Below are positions 8,491 through 16,318 of a stretch of 27,342 bases of DNA, piece by piece. This DNA is from Nitrospirota bacterium (GTDB taxonomy: Bacteria; Nitrospirota_A; Leptospirillia; Leptospirillales; Leptospirillaceae). The stretch covers positions 1 to 27,342 of the forward strand of contig JAJYPO010000010.1 of NCBI GenBank assembly GCA_021795275.1, read 5' to 3'. A model generated the notes under the pieces. The model was given only the letters and a program-made list of their open reading frames with translations. It was not told where the DNA came from and did not search any database. Both the position numbers and the translations under genes were made by a program. How positions within the stretch are numbered: position 1 is the first letter of the stretch; each line of letters opens with the position of its first letter.

Positions 8491-9587
8491 CGTCCGCCTC
8501 CCGGGATATTGCTTCTTCCTGTGCCCTGTCGGGATCCATCATAGCGGGCGCGAAGGTCGCTCCACCAGGAAGTGTGGTCGAGATACCACCGGATGGTCTT
8601 TTCCAGGGCTTGTCCGAAGGTGTGGGCCGGTTTCCAGTCGAGGTCCCTCCGGGCTTTCGAGGCGTCGATCTCGTAGCGCCTGTCGTGGCCCGGCCTGTCC
8701 GGGACGGATGTGACGAGCCTGGCATAAGATGATCCGTCGGTGGACGGATGGACCCTGTCCAGGACCTCCAGAATGGTCGTTACGACCTCCCGGTTGGTTC
8801 GGGGGTTGCCCGCCCCCAGGGCATAGGTCTCTCCAGTCGTTCCCCTGTCGAAGGCGGCGATGACTCCTTCGCAGTGGTCTTCCACGAAGATCCAGTCCCG
8901 GATATTGAGGCCGTCCCCGTAAACGGGGATGGGACGCCCTTCAATGGCGGCGAGGATGACGGTGGGAATGAGCTTTTCGGGAAACTGCCATGGGCCGTAG
9001 TTGTTCGAGCAGTTGGTCGTGACAAGGGGAAGTCCATAGGTGTGGACGTAGGCCCTGGCCAGATGGTCGGACGAGGCCTTGGAAGCGGCATAGGGAGAGT
9101 TGGGGGCGTAGGGGGTTCGCTCGGAGAAGGGAGGATCCGATGGAAGAAGCGAGCCGTAGACTTCGTCCGTGGAGACGTGGAGAAATCGGAAACCCTTCGC
9201 TGATCCCCCGCCCCGGAGGTATCGGAGCGACTCGTCGAGAAGGACGAAGGTGCCGGTCACATTGGTTTCGATAAAGGCTTCGGGGCTTTCGATCGACCGG
9301 TCGACATGGCTTTCGGCAGCGAAATGGAAAAGGCCCGTGGGTTGATAGCGGTCAAAAAGCCCGGCAACCACCTTTCGGTCCCGGATGTCTCCCCGGACGA
9401 AAGTGTGATCGTGATCGTCCTTGAGGTCGTCAAGATTGGCAAGGTTGCCGGCATAGGTGAGCGCATCGAAGGTCACTACACGGGCCCGATTCTGTCTCCG
9501 GACCATTCGGACAAAATTCGAGCCGATGAAGCCGGCCCCCCCCGTGACGATCCAGCATTCGGCCATCGAGTCCTTTTCTGTAGTCAA
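8487..9587 (-). CDS. rfbB: dTDP-glucose 4,6-dehydratase RfbB
   Basis: An extended short-chain dehydrogenase/reductase of 366 residues with this start. It has the NAD-binding GGAGFIG (16-22), STDEVYG (139-145) and the catalytic YAASK (Tyr166/Lys170). It converts dTDP-glucose to dTDP-4-keto-6-deoxyglucose. The start is uncertain. TTG at 9587 follows AAGGAGGG (9593-9600) by five bases. ATG at 9566 begins at the usual family N-terminus but has only AAGGA four bases upstream. The more distal ATG at 9632 sits on the predicted transcription start and is unlikely. The gene opens the rfbBAC operon; rfbD is absent here. Confidence 0.95.
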   Translation of the reverse strand: MTTEKDSMAECWIVTGGAGFIGSNFVRMVRRQNRARVVTFDALTYAGNLANLDDLKDDHDHTFVRGDIRDRKVVAGLFDRYQPTGLFHFAAESHVDRSIESPEAFIETNVTGTFVLLDESLRYLRGGGSAKGFRFLHVSTDEVYGSLLPSDPPFSERTPYAPNSPYAASKASSDHLARAYVHTYGLPLVTTNCSNNYGPWQFPEKLIPTVILAAIEGRPIPVYGDGLNIRDWIFVEDHCEGVIAAFDRGTTGETYALGAGNPRTNREVVTTILEVLDRVHPSTDGSSYARLVTSVPDRPGHDRRYEIDASKARRDLDWKPAHTFGQALEKTIRWYLDHTSWWSDLRARYDGSRQGTGRSNIPGGGR

Positions 9588-9632
9588 TGTCCCTCCTTGA
9601 GAAGCCGTTTTCCTGGAGAAATCGATTGCCAT

Positions 9633-9638
9633 ATCATA
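9633..9638 (-). promoter_or_regulatory. possible -10 element of rfbBAC
   Basis: TATGAT on the minus strand would start transcription about 40 nt before the TTG start of rfbB. The -35 (TGTTCA, 17 nt upstream) is weak. It is back to back with the argA promoter. Confidence 0.35.
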
Positions 9639-9713
9639 GTCGATTTGGAATGGGATGAACAGGTTCCGGCTGCTTCCGCAGGGACTCCTGTCGGGGGGTG
9701 TGCCGTTGTCCGT

Positions 9714-9743
9714 TTGAAGGAGTTCCTCCCAAAAAGGTATGAT
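9714..9743 (+). promoter_or_regulatory. sigma-70-type promoter of argA
   Basis: TTGAAG (9714-9719) and TATGAT (9738-9743) are separated by 18 nt. Transcription would begin near 9750, about 40 nt before the argA ATG at 9790. The in-frame ATG at 9739 is part of the -10 element, which argues against it being the start codon. Confidence 0.5.
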
Positions 9744-9789
9744 CGTGAGAAGAATTTCAGGCGAATGTCGGAACGGGGAGAGGGCGGGG

Positions 9790-11121
9790 ATGGCGGAAAA
9801 GGAAAGAAATGGAGAGATCCCGGAAAAGAATGGCCCCGGGTATGTGGAGTGGTTTCGGGAGGCTTCTCCCTATATCCACCGGTTCCGGGGGGAGACCTTC
9901 CTCCTCCTGCTGGATGGCGACCTTCTGAGAGAGGGCCGTATGGGTGCCCTGGCCCATGATATCGCCCTTCTGTCGAGCCTAGGGATCCGGCTGGTCATTG
10001 TCTTCGGGGCTGGTCCCCAGATCGATGCCAGCCTCGAATCCCGGGCCGTCGAAACCGCACGGGTCGGAAGGCGCCGTATCACCCCTCCCGAAGCGTTGGT
10101 CCCACTCATGGAGTCGGTGGGACGAATCCGTTTCGAGATCGAAGCCTCTCTCTCCCAGGGGACCGACGGGACGCCCATGGCGGGATCCAGGATCCGTGTG
10201 GTTTCCGGAAACTTCGTCATCGGACGCCCATTGGGGGTGATAGACGGGATCGACTTCCTGTACACCGGGACGGTCCGCCGGATTGAATCCGAGGCCATTC
10301 GGCACCACCTGGACCAGGGAGATGTCGTCCTTCTTTCGCCCCTTGCCTTTTCACCGACCGGTGAGATTTTCAATGTCCTGGCATTCGAGGTCGCCTCCAG
10401 GGCTGCGGTCGCGGTGGATGCAGCCAAACTCATACTGCTTGGCCTGGCCCCGGAGATCAGAAACGAGAGGGGAGAGGCCCTGAGGCAGCTGGTCCTTCCG
10501 GATGCCCGGGCCAGGGAATCGCAATCCTCTCTTCCTTTTTCGGTTCTTTACGAAGCTCTGGAGCAGGGGGTTCCCCGCCTCCACCTGCTTGACGGAAGGC
10601 GGGACGGAGCCCTTTTGCTGGAACTCTTCACGCGGGACGGGATCGGAACGCTTGTATCGAGGGATCCGTTCGAACATATCCGTCCGGCCGTTCTCGACGA
10701 TCTGGTCGATATTCTGGGGATCATTCGTCCCCTCGAGTCGGGAGGCGTTCTCGTTCGAAGGCCCCGGGAGCGTCTCGAAATGGAGCTCGCACACTTCACT
10801 GTGACCTGTCGGGACCGGACGGTGATCGGCTGCGTCTCCCTCACTCCCTATCCTGCCTCGGCCATGGCCGAGATGGCCTGCCTTGCCATTCTTCCCGAAT
10901 ACCAGGGCGCGGGACGCGGAGAGCAGCTTCTGGCCTGGTGCCGGGCCGAGTCGAAACGACTGGGTCTCAAGAGGATATTCGTCCTGACGACCCAGTCCTC
11001 CCGGTGGTTCATGGAGCGGGGGTTCGTCCCGTCGAGTCCGGACATCCTGCCGCCGGAGCGAAAAAAGCTCTATGATCCGGATCGCAAGAGCCAAGTGCTG
11101 GTTTCCGAGGTCGGCCCCTGA
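9790..11121 (+). CDS. argA: N-acetylglutamate synthase ArgA (kinase-like + GNAT)
   Basis: The product is 443 residues, the same length as E. coli ArgA. The N-terminal half is an amino-acid-kinase-like domain (about 20-280), with WFREASPYIHRFRGETF, SLGIRLVIVFGAGPQID and VVSGNF close to the gamma-proteobacterial ArgA consensus. The C-terminal third is a GNAT acetyltransferase domain with the acetyl-CoA loop EYQGAGRG near residue 370 and FMERGF near 415. It acetylates glutamate at the start of arginine synthesis and is usually arginine-inhibited. I start at ATG 9790 because the upstream in-frame ATG at 9739 lies inside a promoter -10 and the family N-terminus aligns here. No other arg genes are nearby. 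Confidence 0.93.
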   Translation: MAEKERNGEIPEKNGPGYVEWFREASPYIHRFRGETFLLLLDGDLLREGRMGALAHDIALLSSLGIRLVIVFGAGPQIDASLESRAVETARVGRRRITPPEALVPLMESVGRIRFEIEASLSQGTDGTPMAGSRIRVVSGNFVIGRPLGVIDGIDFLYTGTVRRIESEAIRHHLDQGDVVLLSPLAFSPTGEIFNVLAFEVASRAAVAVDAAKLILLGLAPEIRNERGEALRQLVLPDARARESQSSLPFSVLYEALEQGVPRLHLLDGRRDGALLLELFTRDGIGTLVSRDPFEHIRPAVLDDLVDILGIIRPLESGGVLVRRPRERLEMELAHFTVTCRDRTVIGCVSLTPYPASAMAEMACLAILPEYQGAGRGEQLLAWCRAESKRLGLKRIFVLTTQSSRWFMERGFVPSSPDILPPERKKLYDPDRKSQVLVSEVGP

Positions 11122-11143
11122 CCCGGCCAGACGATGCCGGGTC
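11120..11143. terminator. perfect hairpin at the end of argA, between convergent genes
   Basis: GACCCGGC (11120-11127) pairs exactly with GCCGGGTC (11136-11143) around an 8-nt loop and begins within the argA stop codon. No T run follows on either strand. It may block read-through between argA and the convergent cytochrome gene, but not as a classical intrinsic terminator. Confidence 0.4.
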
Positions 11144-11166
11144 GCGAGACACGGTATATGCAGGAA

Positions 11167-11547
11167 CTACTTTTTGAGGAAGGTTCGCTCGTAGGAGAGA
11201 ACGTCACGAATCTGTTGGGGGTCGATGACATCCCAGAAGGCGGGCATGATTTTCCGTCCGCGACGGATGACGTGGATGTAAAAGGCTTCGTCCCCCATCT
11301 GCCAGGTCTTGGGGTTGGTGAAGTTGGCTGGTTTTTCCATGAGGGCCGGGGCGGCTACCCCGTTTCCGTCTCCGTTGACCCCATGGCACTGGATGCAAAG
11401 CCCCTGATAGATTTTTTTTCCTCTGACAGGATCTCCGGTGGCACCCGATGCGACGGGAATGGCTGACAGGGTGACCGTCATGGCCATGATGAGTCCAATC
11501 AATGAAATGAATCCCGATTTTCCATGTGTGCAGTGGGTTGGCCCCAA
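11167..11547 (-). CDS. exported monoheme c-type cytochrome
   Basis: A 126-residue protein with an N-terminal signal peptide (basic start, hydrophobic FISLIGLIMAMTVTLSAIPV, cleavage probably after VASG or GA) and a class I cytochrome c domain. The heme site CIQCHG is at Cys51/Cys54/His55 and the likely axial ligand is Met102 in KIMPAFWD. It would act as a small periplasmic electron carrier. The start is TTG at 11547, because AAGGAG (11555-11560) is seven bases upstream; the longer frame to 11640 would bury the signal peptide behind about 30 residues. It resembles small cytochromes of the cbb3-III/c552 type, but the partner is unknown. Confidence 0.88.
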   Translation of the reverse strand: MGPTHCTHGKSGFISLIGLIMAMTVTLSAIPVASGATGDPVRGKKIYQGLCIQCHGVNGDGNGVAAPALMEKPANFTNPKTWQMGDEAFYIHVIRRGRKIMPAFWDVIDPQQIRDVLSYERTFLKK

Positions 11548-11593
11548 GGTTCTTCTCCTTCCGTGTTGTTGGGTTCGAAAGCAGGTCGGATTA

Positions 11594-11599
11594 TTTATA
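11594..11599 (-). promoter_or_regulatory. possible -10 element of the cytochrome gene
   Basis: TATAAA on the minus strand lies in a locally A/T-rich stretch and would start transcription about 40 nt before the TTG start. An inverted repeat TTTCC-A-GGAAA (11608-11618) sits where the -35 would be, which is itself weak; it might be an activator or repressor site. Confidence 0.35.
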
Positions 11600-11780
11600 C
11601 TATTTTCCTTTCCAGGAAAAAAGGAATGCTCTGTTCCCATGTTTTTTCATGAGAGTGCGTATGGCTCGCCGCCAGCCCTCCGGGACAAGGTCTGGCCATC
11701 AGACTTCTGAAAGGCGGAACCTTAAGGAAGACCCCTGTGGATCTTTTTGAGACGTACATTCATGTTGGGCGAGGTCGATC

Positions 11781-12857
11781 ATGAGCCGGAAATCTCTTCC
11801 GTCCCGGGGCCGTGGGGCCCTCTCGCTTCCCGACAACCGGTTCGAAAAGGAAACCCGGGAGATATGTCCGGAGGTGATTGACGAGGCCCAATCCTGCAAC
11901 GACACCGTTCTCCTCCCCGATACGGCCCGATCCGTCCTGTGCGAAAACGAGTCTCCGGATGTGGGATTCTCCCGCTCCCTGAATCCCTACCGGGGGTGCG
12001 AGCACGGGTGCATCTACTGCTTTGCGAGGCCTACACATGCCTATCTCGGGCTTTCTCCAGGACTGGACTTCGAGCGGAGGATCTTTTTCAAGAAAGATGC
12101 GGCTTTCCTTCTTGAAAGGGAATTGGACAGGAAGGCCTATCGATGCAAGCCGATCGCTCTCGGAATCAACACCGACTCCTACCAGCCGACGGAAGAGAAG
12201 CTCGGGATCACACGATCGGTCCTCGAAGTGATGGTCCGCGTCCGCCATCCGCTGACCATTGTCACGAAGTCCGCCCTCATCGAACGGGATCTCGACCTCC
12301 TGACCGCACTTTCGGCCCGGCGGTGTCTTCTGGTATTCATCTCTCTTCCGACCTTGGATGAGGATCTTTCCGGGAAGCTCGAGCCCCGGGCCACGCGCCC
12401 ATTGCGGCGGTTGGAGACGATCCGGAGACTGTCTGAGGCGGGAATCCCGGTGGGAGTTCTCGTGGCTCCTGTCATCCCAGGACTGACCGACCACGAACTC
12501 GAGCGGATCCTGGAGAGCTCACGAAAGGCCGGGGCTCTTTCGGCGGGGTACATTTTGTTGCGGCTCCCTCTCGAAGTGCGACCGCTCTTCCTCGAATGGC
12601 TTTCGCATCATTATCCGGATTCGGCAAAAAAAGTGGAGCATCGATTGAGGAGCTTTCATGGGGGGGGCCTCTACGATTCGGAATTCGGAACCCGCATGCG
12701 GGGAAGCGGGCCACTGGCCGAATTGCTATTGAAACGATTTGAGGTGGCTGCCCGACGTCTTGGTTATGGTCCGATGCCGGAGCTCGATTCGTCAGGGTTT
12801 GCCCCCCCCGTTCCGCCTCCGAGACGCTCCCGGCTCTTCCCGGACTTCACCCCTTAA
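11781..12857 (+). CDS. PA0069-family radical SAM protein
   Basis: A 358-residue protein with the radical S-adenosylmethionine cluster motif C-x3-C-x2-C at Cys73, Cys77 and Cys80 (CEHGCIYCFARP). The preceding SLNPYRGCEHGC, the N-terminal GRGALS..NRFE segment and the downstream GINTDSYQPTEEKLGITR and TKSALIERDLDLL place it in the SplB-like PA0069 family of unknown reaction. Residues 300-345 contain the family's late Arg/Gly-rich FGTRMRGSGP region. The family is widespread; its substrate has not been settled to my knowledge. The ATG is preceded by GAGG six bases upstream. It stands alone, divergent from the cytochrome gene. Confidence 0.88.
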   Translation: MSRKSLPSRGRGALSLPDNRFEKETREICPEVIDEAQSCNDTVLLPDTARSVLCENESPDVGFSRSLNPYRGCEHGCIYCFARPTHAYLGLSPGLDFERRIFFKKDAAFLLERELDRKAYRCKPIALGINTDSYQPTEEKLGITRSVLEVMVRVRHPLTIVTKSALIERDLDLLTALSARRCLLVFISLPTLDEDLSGKLEPRATRPLRRLETIRRLSEAGIPVGVLVAPVIPGLTDHELERILESSRKAGALSAGYILLRLPLEVRPLFLEWLSHHYPDSAKKVEHRLRSFHGGGLYDSEFGTRMRGSGPLAELLLKRFEVAARRLGYGPMPELDSSGFAPPVPPPRRSRLFPDFTP

Positions 12858-12950
12858 AAAGAACCTGATCAGCACGTTTCTTCCGCCGGCTCTGACAATC
12901 TGCTCGCGGAAGGCGCATACGCATTTTCAGCGATATCCGGAGGCCTCCCT

Positions 12951-13320
12951 ATGGCTCGCGTTGCCCCCGTTTTGACCTGTACCGCAGAGGAACGAACCAC
13001 CCTGACCCAGTTTGGCCCAAATCGTAGCGAAGAGGCGCGTCTTGTGGGATGTGCCAGGATTTTTCTCCTGTGCCTTGACGGAAAACGGAACGAAGAGGTG
13101 GCCCGGGAACTGTGGGTGCGTTCCAGTACCGTCGGAGTGCGGCGACAACGATGCGCGGAACAGGGACTCCGGGATCGTCATCGGTCTGGACGCCCTTCAT
13201 GGAGGGGAGCTCCGGACCCGGATTCTGACCCAGCTTTCGCAACCGCCTCCCCCTGTCGGACCCAATTGTGTCCAGGGCCTCCGGGCGAAAACGGGTGGAA
13301 CCTCTCGGGGGGACGGTGAA
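12951..13320 (+). pseudogene. IS630-family transposase remnant, frameshifted
   Basis: From the ATG at 12951 about 80 residues match the N-terminal helix-turn-helix region of IS630-type transposases: MARVAPVLTCTAEERTTL, then ARIFLLCLDGKRNEEVAREL and the AEQGLRDRHRSGRP hinge. After about 13195 similarity continues in another frame (GGELRTRILTQLSQPPP at about 13202-13250), so a frameshift has occurred. The catalytic DDE domain is absent. GGAGG stands upstream of the ATG. Terminal inverted repeats were not identified. It is a decayed mobile-element fragment, not a functional gene. Confidence 0.7.
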
Positions 13321-13412
13321 GAAGAGCCAATTTTTCCTGCATCCAACCATCCAGGACCGGACCCTTGCACAGAGCCCGTGGCGGAAGGGAAAACGTCAAT
13401 TCCCTCTGATAC

Positions 13413-14870
13413 CTAGAGCCAGATGTTGAATCCGAACATCATGGTGGTGACGGCACCGATGTACGCGGCCGCCAGGGACTCGTAGGAGATGTTTGCGTAG
13501 AATTCGAAATGAGGGTTGATCTGAAAAGAAGCCCCCCCATCCGCCTGGAGACCGGTCAGTGGGCCGGGTGTGTCGAAGGTTCCCACCACTCCGCCAATTT
13601 GGCCGTTTAACACCACATACCGGCCAATCTGATCCAGGGTGGAAAGCCCTGCAAATCCAAAATTTGACGACAACAGAACCGGAACCAGGGCGGTCGGATT
13701 CTGAAGAAAAGGAGTATAGGACTGGGTGTCATACCCGACGAGCAGATGAAGATCGGGTTTTTTCAGAAAGTTCCAGTCAAGAGCGAACATCGTGTTGTGG
13801 TTGATTCCGAAGGGGGTCTGGATCCCCTGAAGAGTGTCATAGGTATATTCGTATTCTCCCGACAGAGACAGTGTGGGAGTCAGAGAAAAGGTTGCGTTCA
13901 TCAGGCCTCCTGACTGGAGTCCCCCCTCCAGGAGGGCTTGGCCGTACCCGCTCCAGGGAAGCTGGTACCAGCCCTGGGCGTCAAGACGCAACGGTCCGGC
14001 CGGAAGATCGACATGGCCGTAGAATCCCGCATTGATCTGGTTTCCCGCAAACACCTCTCCCGTGTCCAAGAGGAAACGAATCCCGTCCGGTCCCTGACCG
14101 TCGACTCCAGCGAACAGGTAGGACTCGGGCGAACTCGTCTGTCCGGCGGCGGACCCGACATATAGGTTGGTCCCTGCCTGAAAGTGAACGACATCTTTCA
14201 GGAGGGGGGTTTCAACCGCGATGCCGGTCCCGATGGTGGAGCCGCCGGAGTAGGCAATGTCGATGTTCTGGACGCGTATGTGATATTCGGAGTTCTCCAG
14301 TTCGTAGGTGGAAGGAGACTGGAAGGGGGGCGGTAGCGGTTCCTGAAAGTTAATGTTCTGATCGAACGTGACCAGGGGCGGTATCGACAAGGCCAGAATC
14401 TCGAGAGTTTTCAGGTCGTCCCTGACCTTGTTTCTCTCTTCCTCGCCCAGGGAGGAATCGTGGGCGAGTCCGGCGAGGATCTTCCGGGATCGGGAGAGGG
14501 AGCCTTTTTGCATGAGGAGTTCCGCCTTCAGCCGATGAAGGGTCTTATCATTGGGAAACTCCTTGATCCCCCGGTTCAGGATACGAAGGCCGGTGTCGGG
14601 CTGGTTGATCTTCCTCGCAATTCTTCCTCCCAGCCGATAGGCTGCCAGATTTTTCGGATGGTTCCTGACATAGAGGTTGATCCGCTCTTCCGCCAGCGAA
14701 TACTTTCTCGCCCGAACGGCCTCCTGGACCAGGGTCCATTCATGGTCAGTATTGGTTGACAGGGAGAGTTCGGAACCCAATGCACCAGGACAGGACAGGA
14801 GGGGCTGGCTACAGATCCCGAAAAGGAGCAGGGCCGGAATGAGTCCGGCCCTGGGAGTCGCGGGGGGCAT
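13413..14870 (-). CDS. TPR/beta-barrel outer-membrane protein (unknown function)
   Basis: The 485-residue product starts with a signal peptide (about 1-33, hydrophobic LIPALLLFGICSQPLL). A helical region of about 45-155 has TPR-like repeats, for example YSLAEERINLYVRNHPKNLAAYRLG and TGLRILNRGIKEFPNDKTLHRLKAELL. From about 165 to the end it is rich in alternating aromatic/glycine/polar strands typical of an outer-membrane barrel, closing with FGFNIWL. This architecture resembles TPR-porins that export polysaccharide (PgaA/BcsC type), but no specific family was recognised. The ATG overlaps the TAA of the upstream coiled-coil gene (TAATG), so the two are translationally coupled and probably act together at the cell surface. 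Confidence 0.75.
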   Translation of the reverse strand: MPPATPRAGLIPALLLFGICSQPLLSCPGALGSELSLSTNTDHEWTLVQEAVRARKYSLAEERINLYVRNHPKNLAAYRLGGRIARKINQPDTGLRILNRGIKEFPNDKTLHRLKAELLMQKGSLSRSRKILAGLAHDSSLGEEERNKVRDDLKTLEILALSIPPLVTFDQNINFQEPLPPPFQSPSTYELENSEYHIRVQNIDIAYSGGSTIGTGIAVETPLLKDVVHFQAGTNLYVGSAAGQTSSPESYLFAGVDGQGPDGIRFLLDTGEVFAGNQINAGFYGHVDLPAGPLRLDAQGWYQLPWSGYGQALLEGGLQSGGLMNATFSLTPTLSLSGEYEYTYDTLQGIQTPFGINHNTMFALDWNFLKKPDLHLLVGYDTQSYTPFLQNPTALVPVLLSSNFGFAGLSTLDQIGRYVVLNGQIGGVVGTFDTPGPLTGLQADGGASFQINPHFEFYANISYESLAAAYIGAVTTMMFGFNIWL

Positions 14871-15712
14871 TACCTGTGATGTCTGTGCATGCGGGCATGA
14901 TAACCGGCTTGGTGAGAAGGGGAATAAAGGGAGGCAATTCTCTGGTGGGAGCCCTGGACAATTTCCCGGGTCGCCTCCATATGGTGGTCACGGAGGAGGT
15001 CCGCCCTCTTGAGGCCATCATTTTGATCATCCCCGTCGTGGTGAAAGGAGGCTTCCGGGGATTCGTGGTCGCGAATATCTCTGTCAACCCGATCGAAATC
15101 CGGACGGTTTTCGCCGCGCAACTCCTTGAGGCGGTCCTTCAGCCTGGCGATCCTGGTACGGATGGCGGCAATATCCTCTTTCCGGTCGGGGTCGAAGTGT
15201 TTTTGTCTTTCGAGAGCGGTTAAACGGGCCCTGAGTTTTTTGATTTTAGTCTGGATGGCGGCAATGTCCTCCTTCCGGTCAGGATTGGAAGGTTTCTGGG
15301 CGTTGAGAGCGGTCAAACGGGCCCTGAGTTTTTTGATTTTAGCCTGGATGGCGGCGATATCCTCCTTCCGGTCAGGATTGGAAGGTTTCTGGGCGTTGAG
15401 GGCGGTCAGTCGGGCCCTGAGTTTTTTGATTTTAGCCTGGATGGCGGCGATATCCTCCTTCCGGTCAGGATTGGAAGGTTTCTGGGCGTTGAGGGCAGTC
15501 AGTCGGGCCCTGAGTTTTTTGATTTTAGCCTGGATGGCGGCGATATCGCTCCTGTTGTCGAATCTGTCAGCCATCAGATCTTGATCGGTTCCCGGAGGAA
15601 GCGCAATCGAAGATCCCGAAGGTTTGGTGATAGAGGTCGACCCATGGGCGAATCCCCATCCGGTGAGCAGGGAAATAACAACAACGGCCGGAATTGTTTT
15701 ATTAATTTTCAT
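14870..15712 (-). CDS. exported coiled-coil repeat protein with His-rich tail (unknown)
   Basis: A 280-residue protein of no recognised family. It has a signal peptide (about 1-24, MKINKTIPAVVVISLLTG then AHG). Residues 56-210 are five 31-residue repeats (consensus begins DIAAIQAKIKKLRARLTAL and ends NPDRKE) with heptad-spaced I/L, a likely coiled coil. The tail (about 225-280) holds many histidines, including SFHHDGDD, LLRDHHME and HARMHRHHR. The ATG is supported by GAGGAG (15719-15724) at six bases. The stop overlaps the start of the TPR/barrel gene. Possible roles are a surface fibre or lysine/arginine-rich passenger delivered or anchored by the barrel, or a periplasmic metal binder; none is shown. 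Confidence 0.75.
   Translation of the reverse strand: MKINKTIPAVVVISLLTGWGFAHGSTSITKPSGSSIALPPGTDQDLMADRFDNRSDIAAIQAKIKKLRARLTALNAQKPSNPDRKEDIAAIQAKIKKLRARLTALNAQKPSNPDRKEDIAAIQAKIKKLRARLTALNAQKPSNPDRKEDIAAIQTKIKKLRARLTALERQKHFDPDRKEDIAAIRTRIARLKDRLKELRGENRPDFDRVDRDIRDHESPEASFHHDGDDQNDGLKRADLLRDHHMEATREIVQGSHQRIASLYSPSHQAGYHARMHRHHR
15083..15547 (-). repeat. 93-bp in-frame tandem repeat, five units
   Basis: Five head-to-tail units of 93 bp encode 31 residues each. The three units nearest the gene start (15269-15547) are almost identical in DNA; the fourth (to 15176) carries several changes and the fifth (to 15083) is diverged (DIAAIRTRIARLKDRLKEL). The gradient of identity implies recent expansion from the 5' side, so unit number may vary among strains. 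Confidence 0.92.
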
Positions 15713-15732
15713 GATGTTCTCCTCTATTATGA

Positions 15733-15761
15733 AATATGAACGCGATGACCCATCATAGCAA
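15733..15761 (-). promoter_or_regulatory. possible promoter of the coiled-coil/TPR-barrel operon
   Basis: On the minus strand TTGCTA (15756-15761) and CATATT (15733-15738) are 17 nt apart, each four of six to consensus. The leader would be only about 14 nt, just enough for GAGGAG. A small GATG/CATC inverted repeat lies in the spacer. Confidence 0.35.
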
Positions 15762-15947
15762 AAACTAATTCCGGGTGATGTGATTTAAGACACGGATTCC
15801 CGGAGTGTCCCTGGTCCGTCTGGTGGTCGAAAATCACTTCTGGTATGGATGAAGGGGTTGTCGTCGAGACTTCAGGGAATGGCTGCGAAAGAGGTGGCGG
15901 TGCGGGCCCCTTTCCCGGCAAAATCTCCTGTGATACCCAACAAGGAG

Positions 15948-16145
15948 GTGTTCACGGTATACGGGCTCAAAATGTCCCAAAGAGACGCGATCCTTGGTTT
16001 GCTGGCATTGGGATGCTCCCATCGCCGGATCGCCCGCGAAGTCGATCGGGAAACCGTAAGCCGTTACGCCAAGCTTCAACGGAGTGCCGCCAATCCGGCC
16101 ATTTCGACCCACGGATTCCGATTGAGGTTATCCCGGCAATCTCAG
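15948..16145 (+). pseudogene. IS21-family istA transposase fragment
   Basis: The frame reads VFTVYGLKMSQRDAILGLLA, then GCSHRRIAREVDRETVSRYA and SAANPAISTHG. This matches the start of IS21-type IstA proteins: the N-terminal helix-turn-helix (RRIAREVxxxRETVxRY) followed by the short SAANPAIST linker seen after the variable proline-rich stretch. The helix-turn-helix has lost about two residues, the linker is mostly deleted, and no integrase core follows before tRNA-Arg. An AAGGAGGTG overlaps the possible GTG start; ATG at 15972 is an alternative. It is a relic of an insertion. Confidence 0.65.
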
Positions 16146-16184
16146 ATTAATGTCGAGGTATTTTTATATATTTGGCTCTGGTAT

Positions 16185-16261
16185 TGGTGCGCCTGGCAGG
16201 AATCGAACCTGCGACCTGCGGATTCGAAGTCCGACGCTCTATCCTACTGAGCTACAGGCGC
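16185..16261 (-). tRNA. tRNA-Arg (anticodon TCG)
   Basis: The minus strand folds as a 77-nt tRNA. Acceptor stem GCGCCTG/CAGGCGC, discriminator A and encoded CCA are all present. The anticodon loop CTTCGAA gives TCG, reading CGA. The T arm has GGTTCGATTCC. Its 3' end faces the accessory region that holds the two transposase relics and the coiled-coil operon, the usual side for integration at tRNA genes. Confidence 0.95.
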
Positions 16262-16293
16262 CCTGGGGAGGGATTTATCTTTTTATGATATCA

Positions 16294-16305
16294 GGAAGCG
16301 CTTCC
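16294..16305. repeat. 12-bp perfect palindrome
   Basis: GGAAGCGCTTCC is a perfect palindrome without a spacer, between the ppk2 stop and tRNA-Arg. It may be a dimeric protein site or a short hairpin with a GCGC loop at the ppk2 transcript end; no adequate T run follows. Confidence 0.4.
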
Positions 16306-16318
16306 CTTTTCCATGCGG

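Noticed and set aside
15083..15547. CRISPR array
   Set aside because: The period is 93 bp with no spacers, units are continuous and in frame, and they encode a regular coiled coil.
15126..15584. Plus-strand repeat frame of 152 codons
   Set aside because: It is the antisense of the 93-bp repeat; its hydrophobic repeats are produced by the opposite-strand coiled-coil codons.
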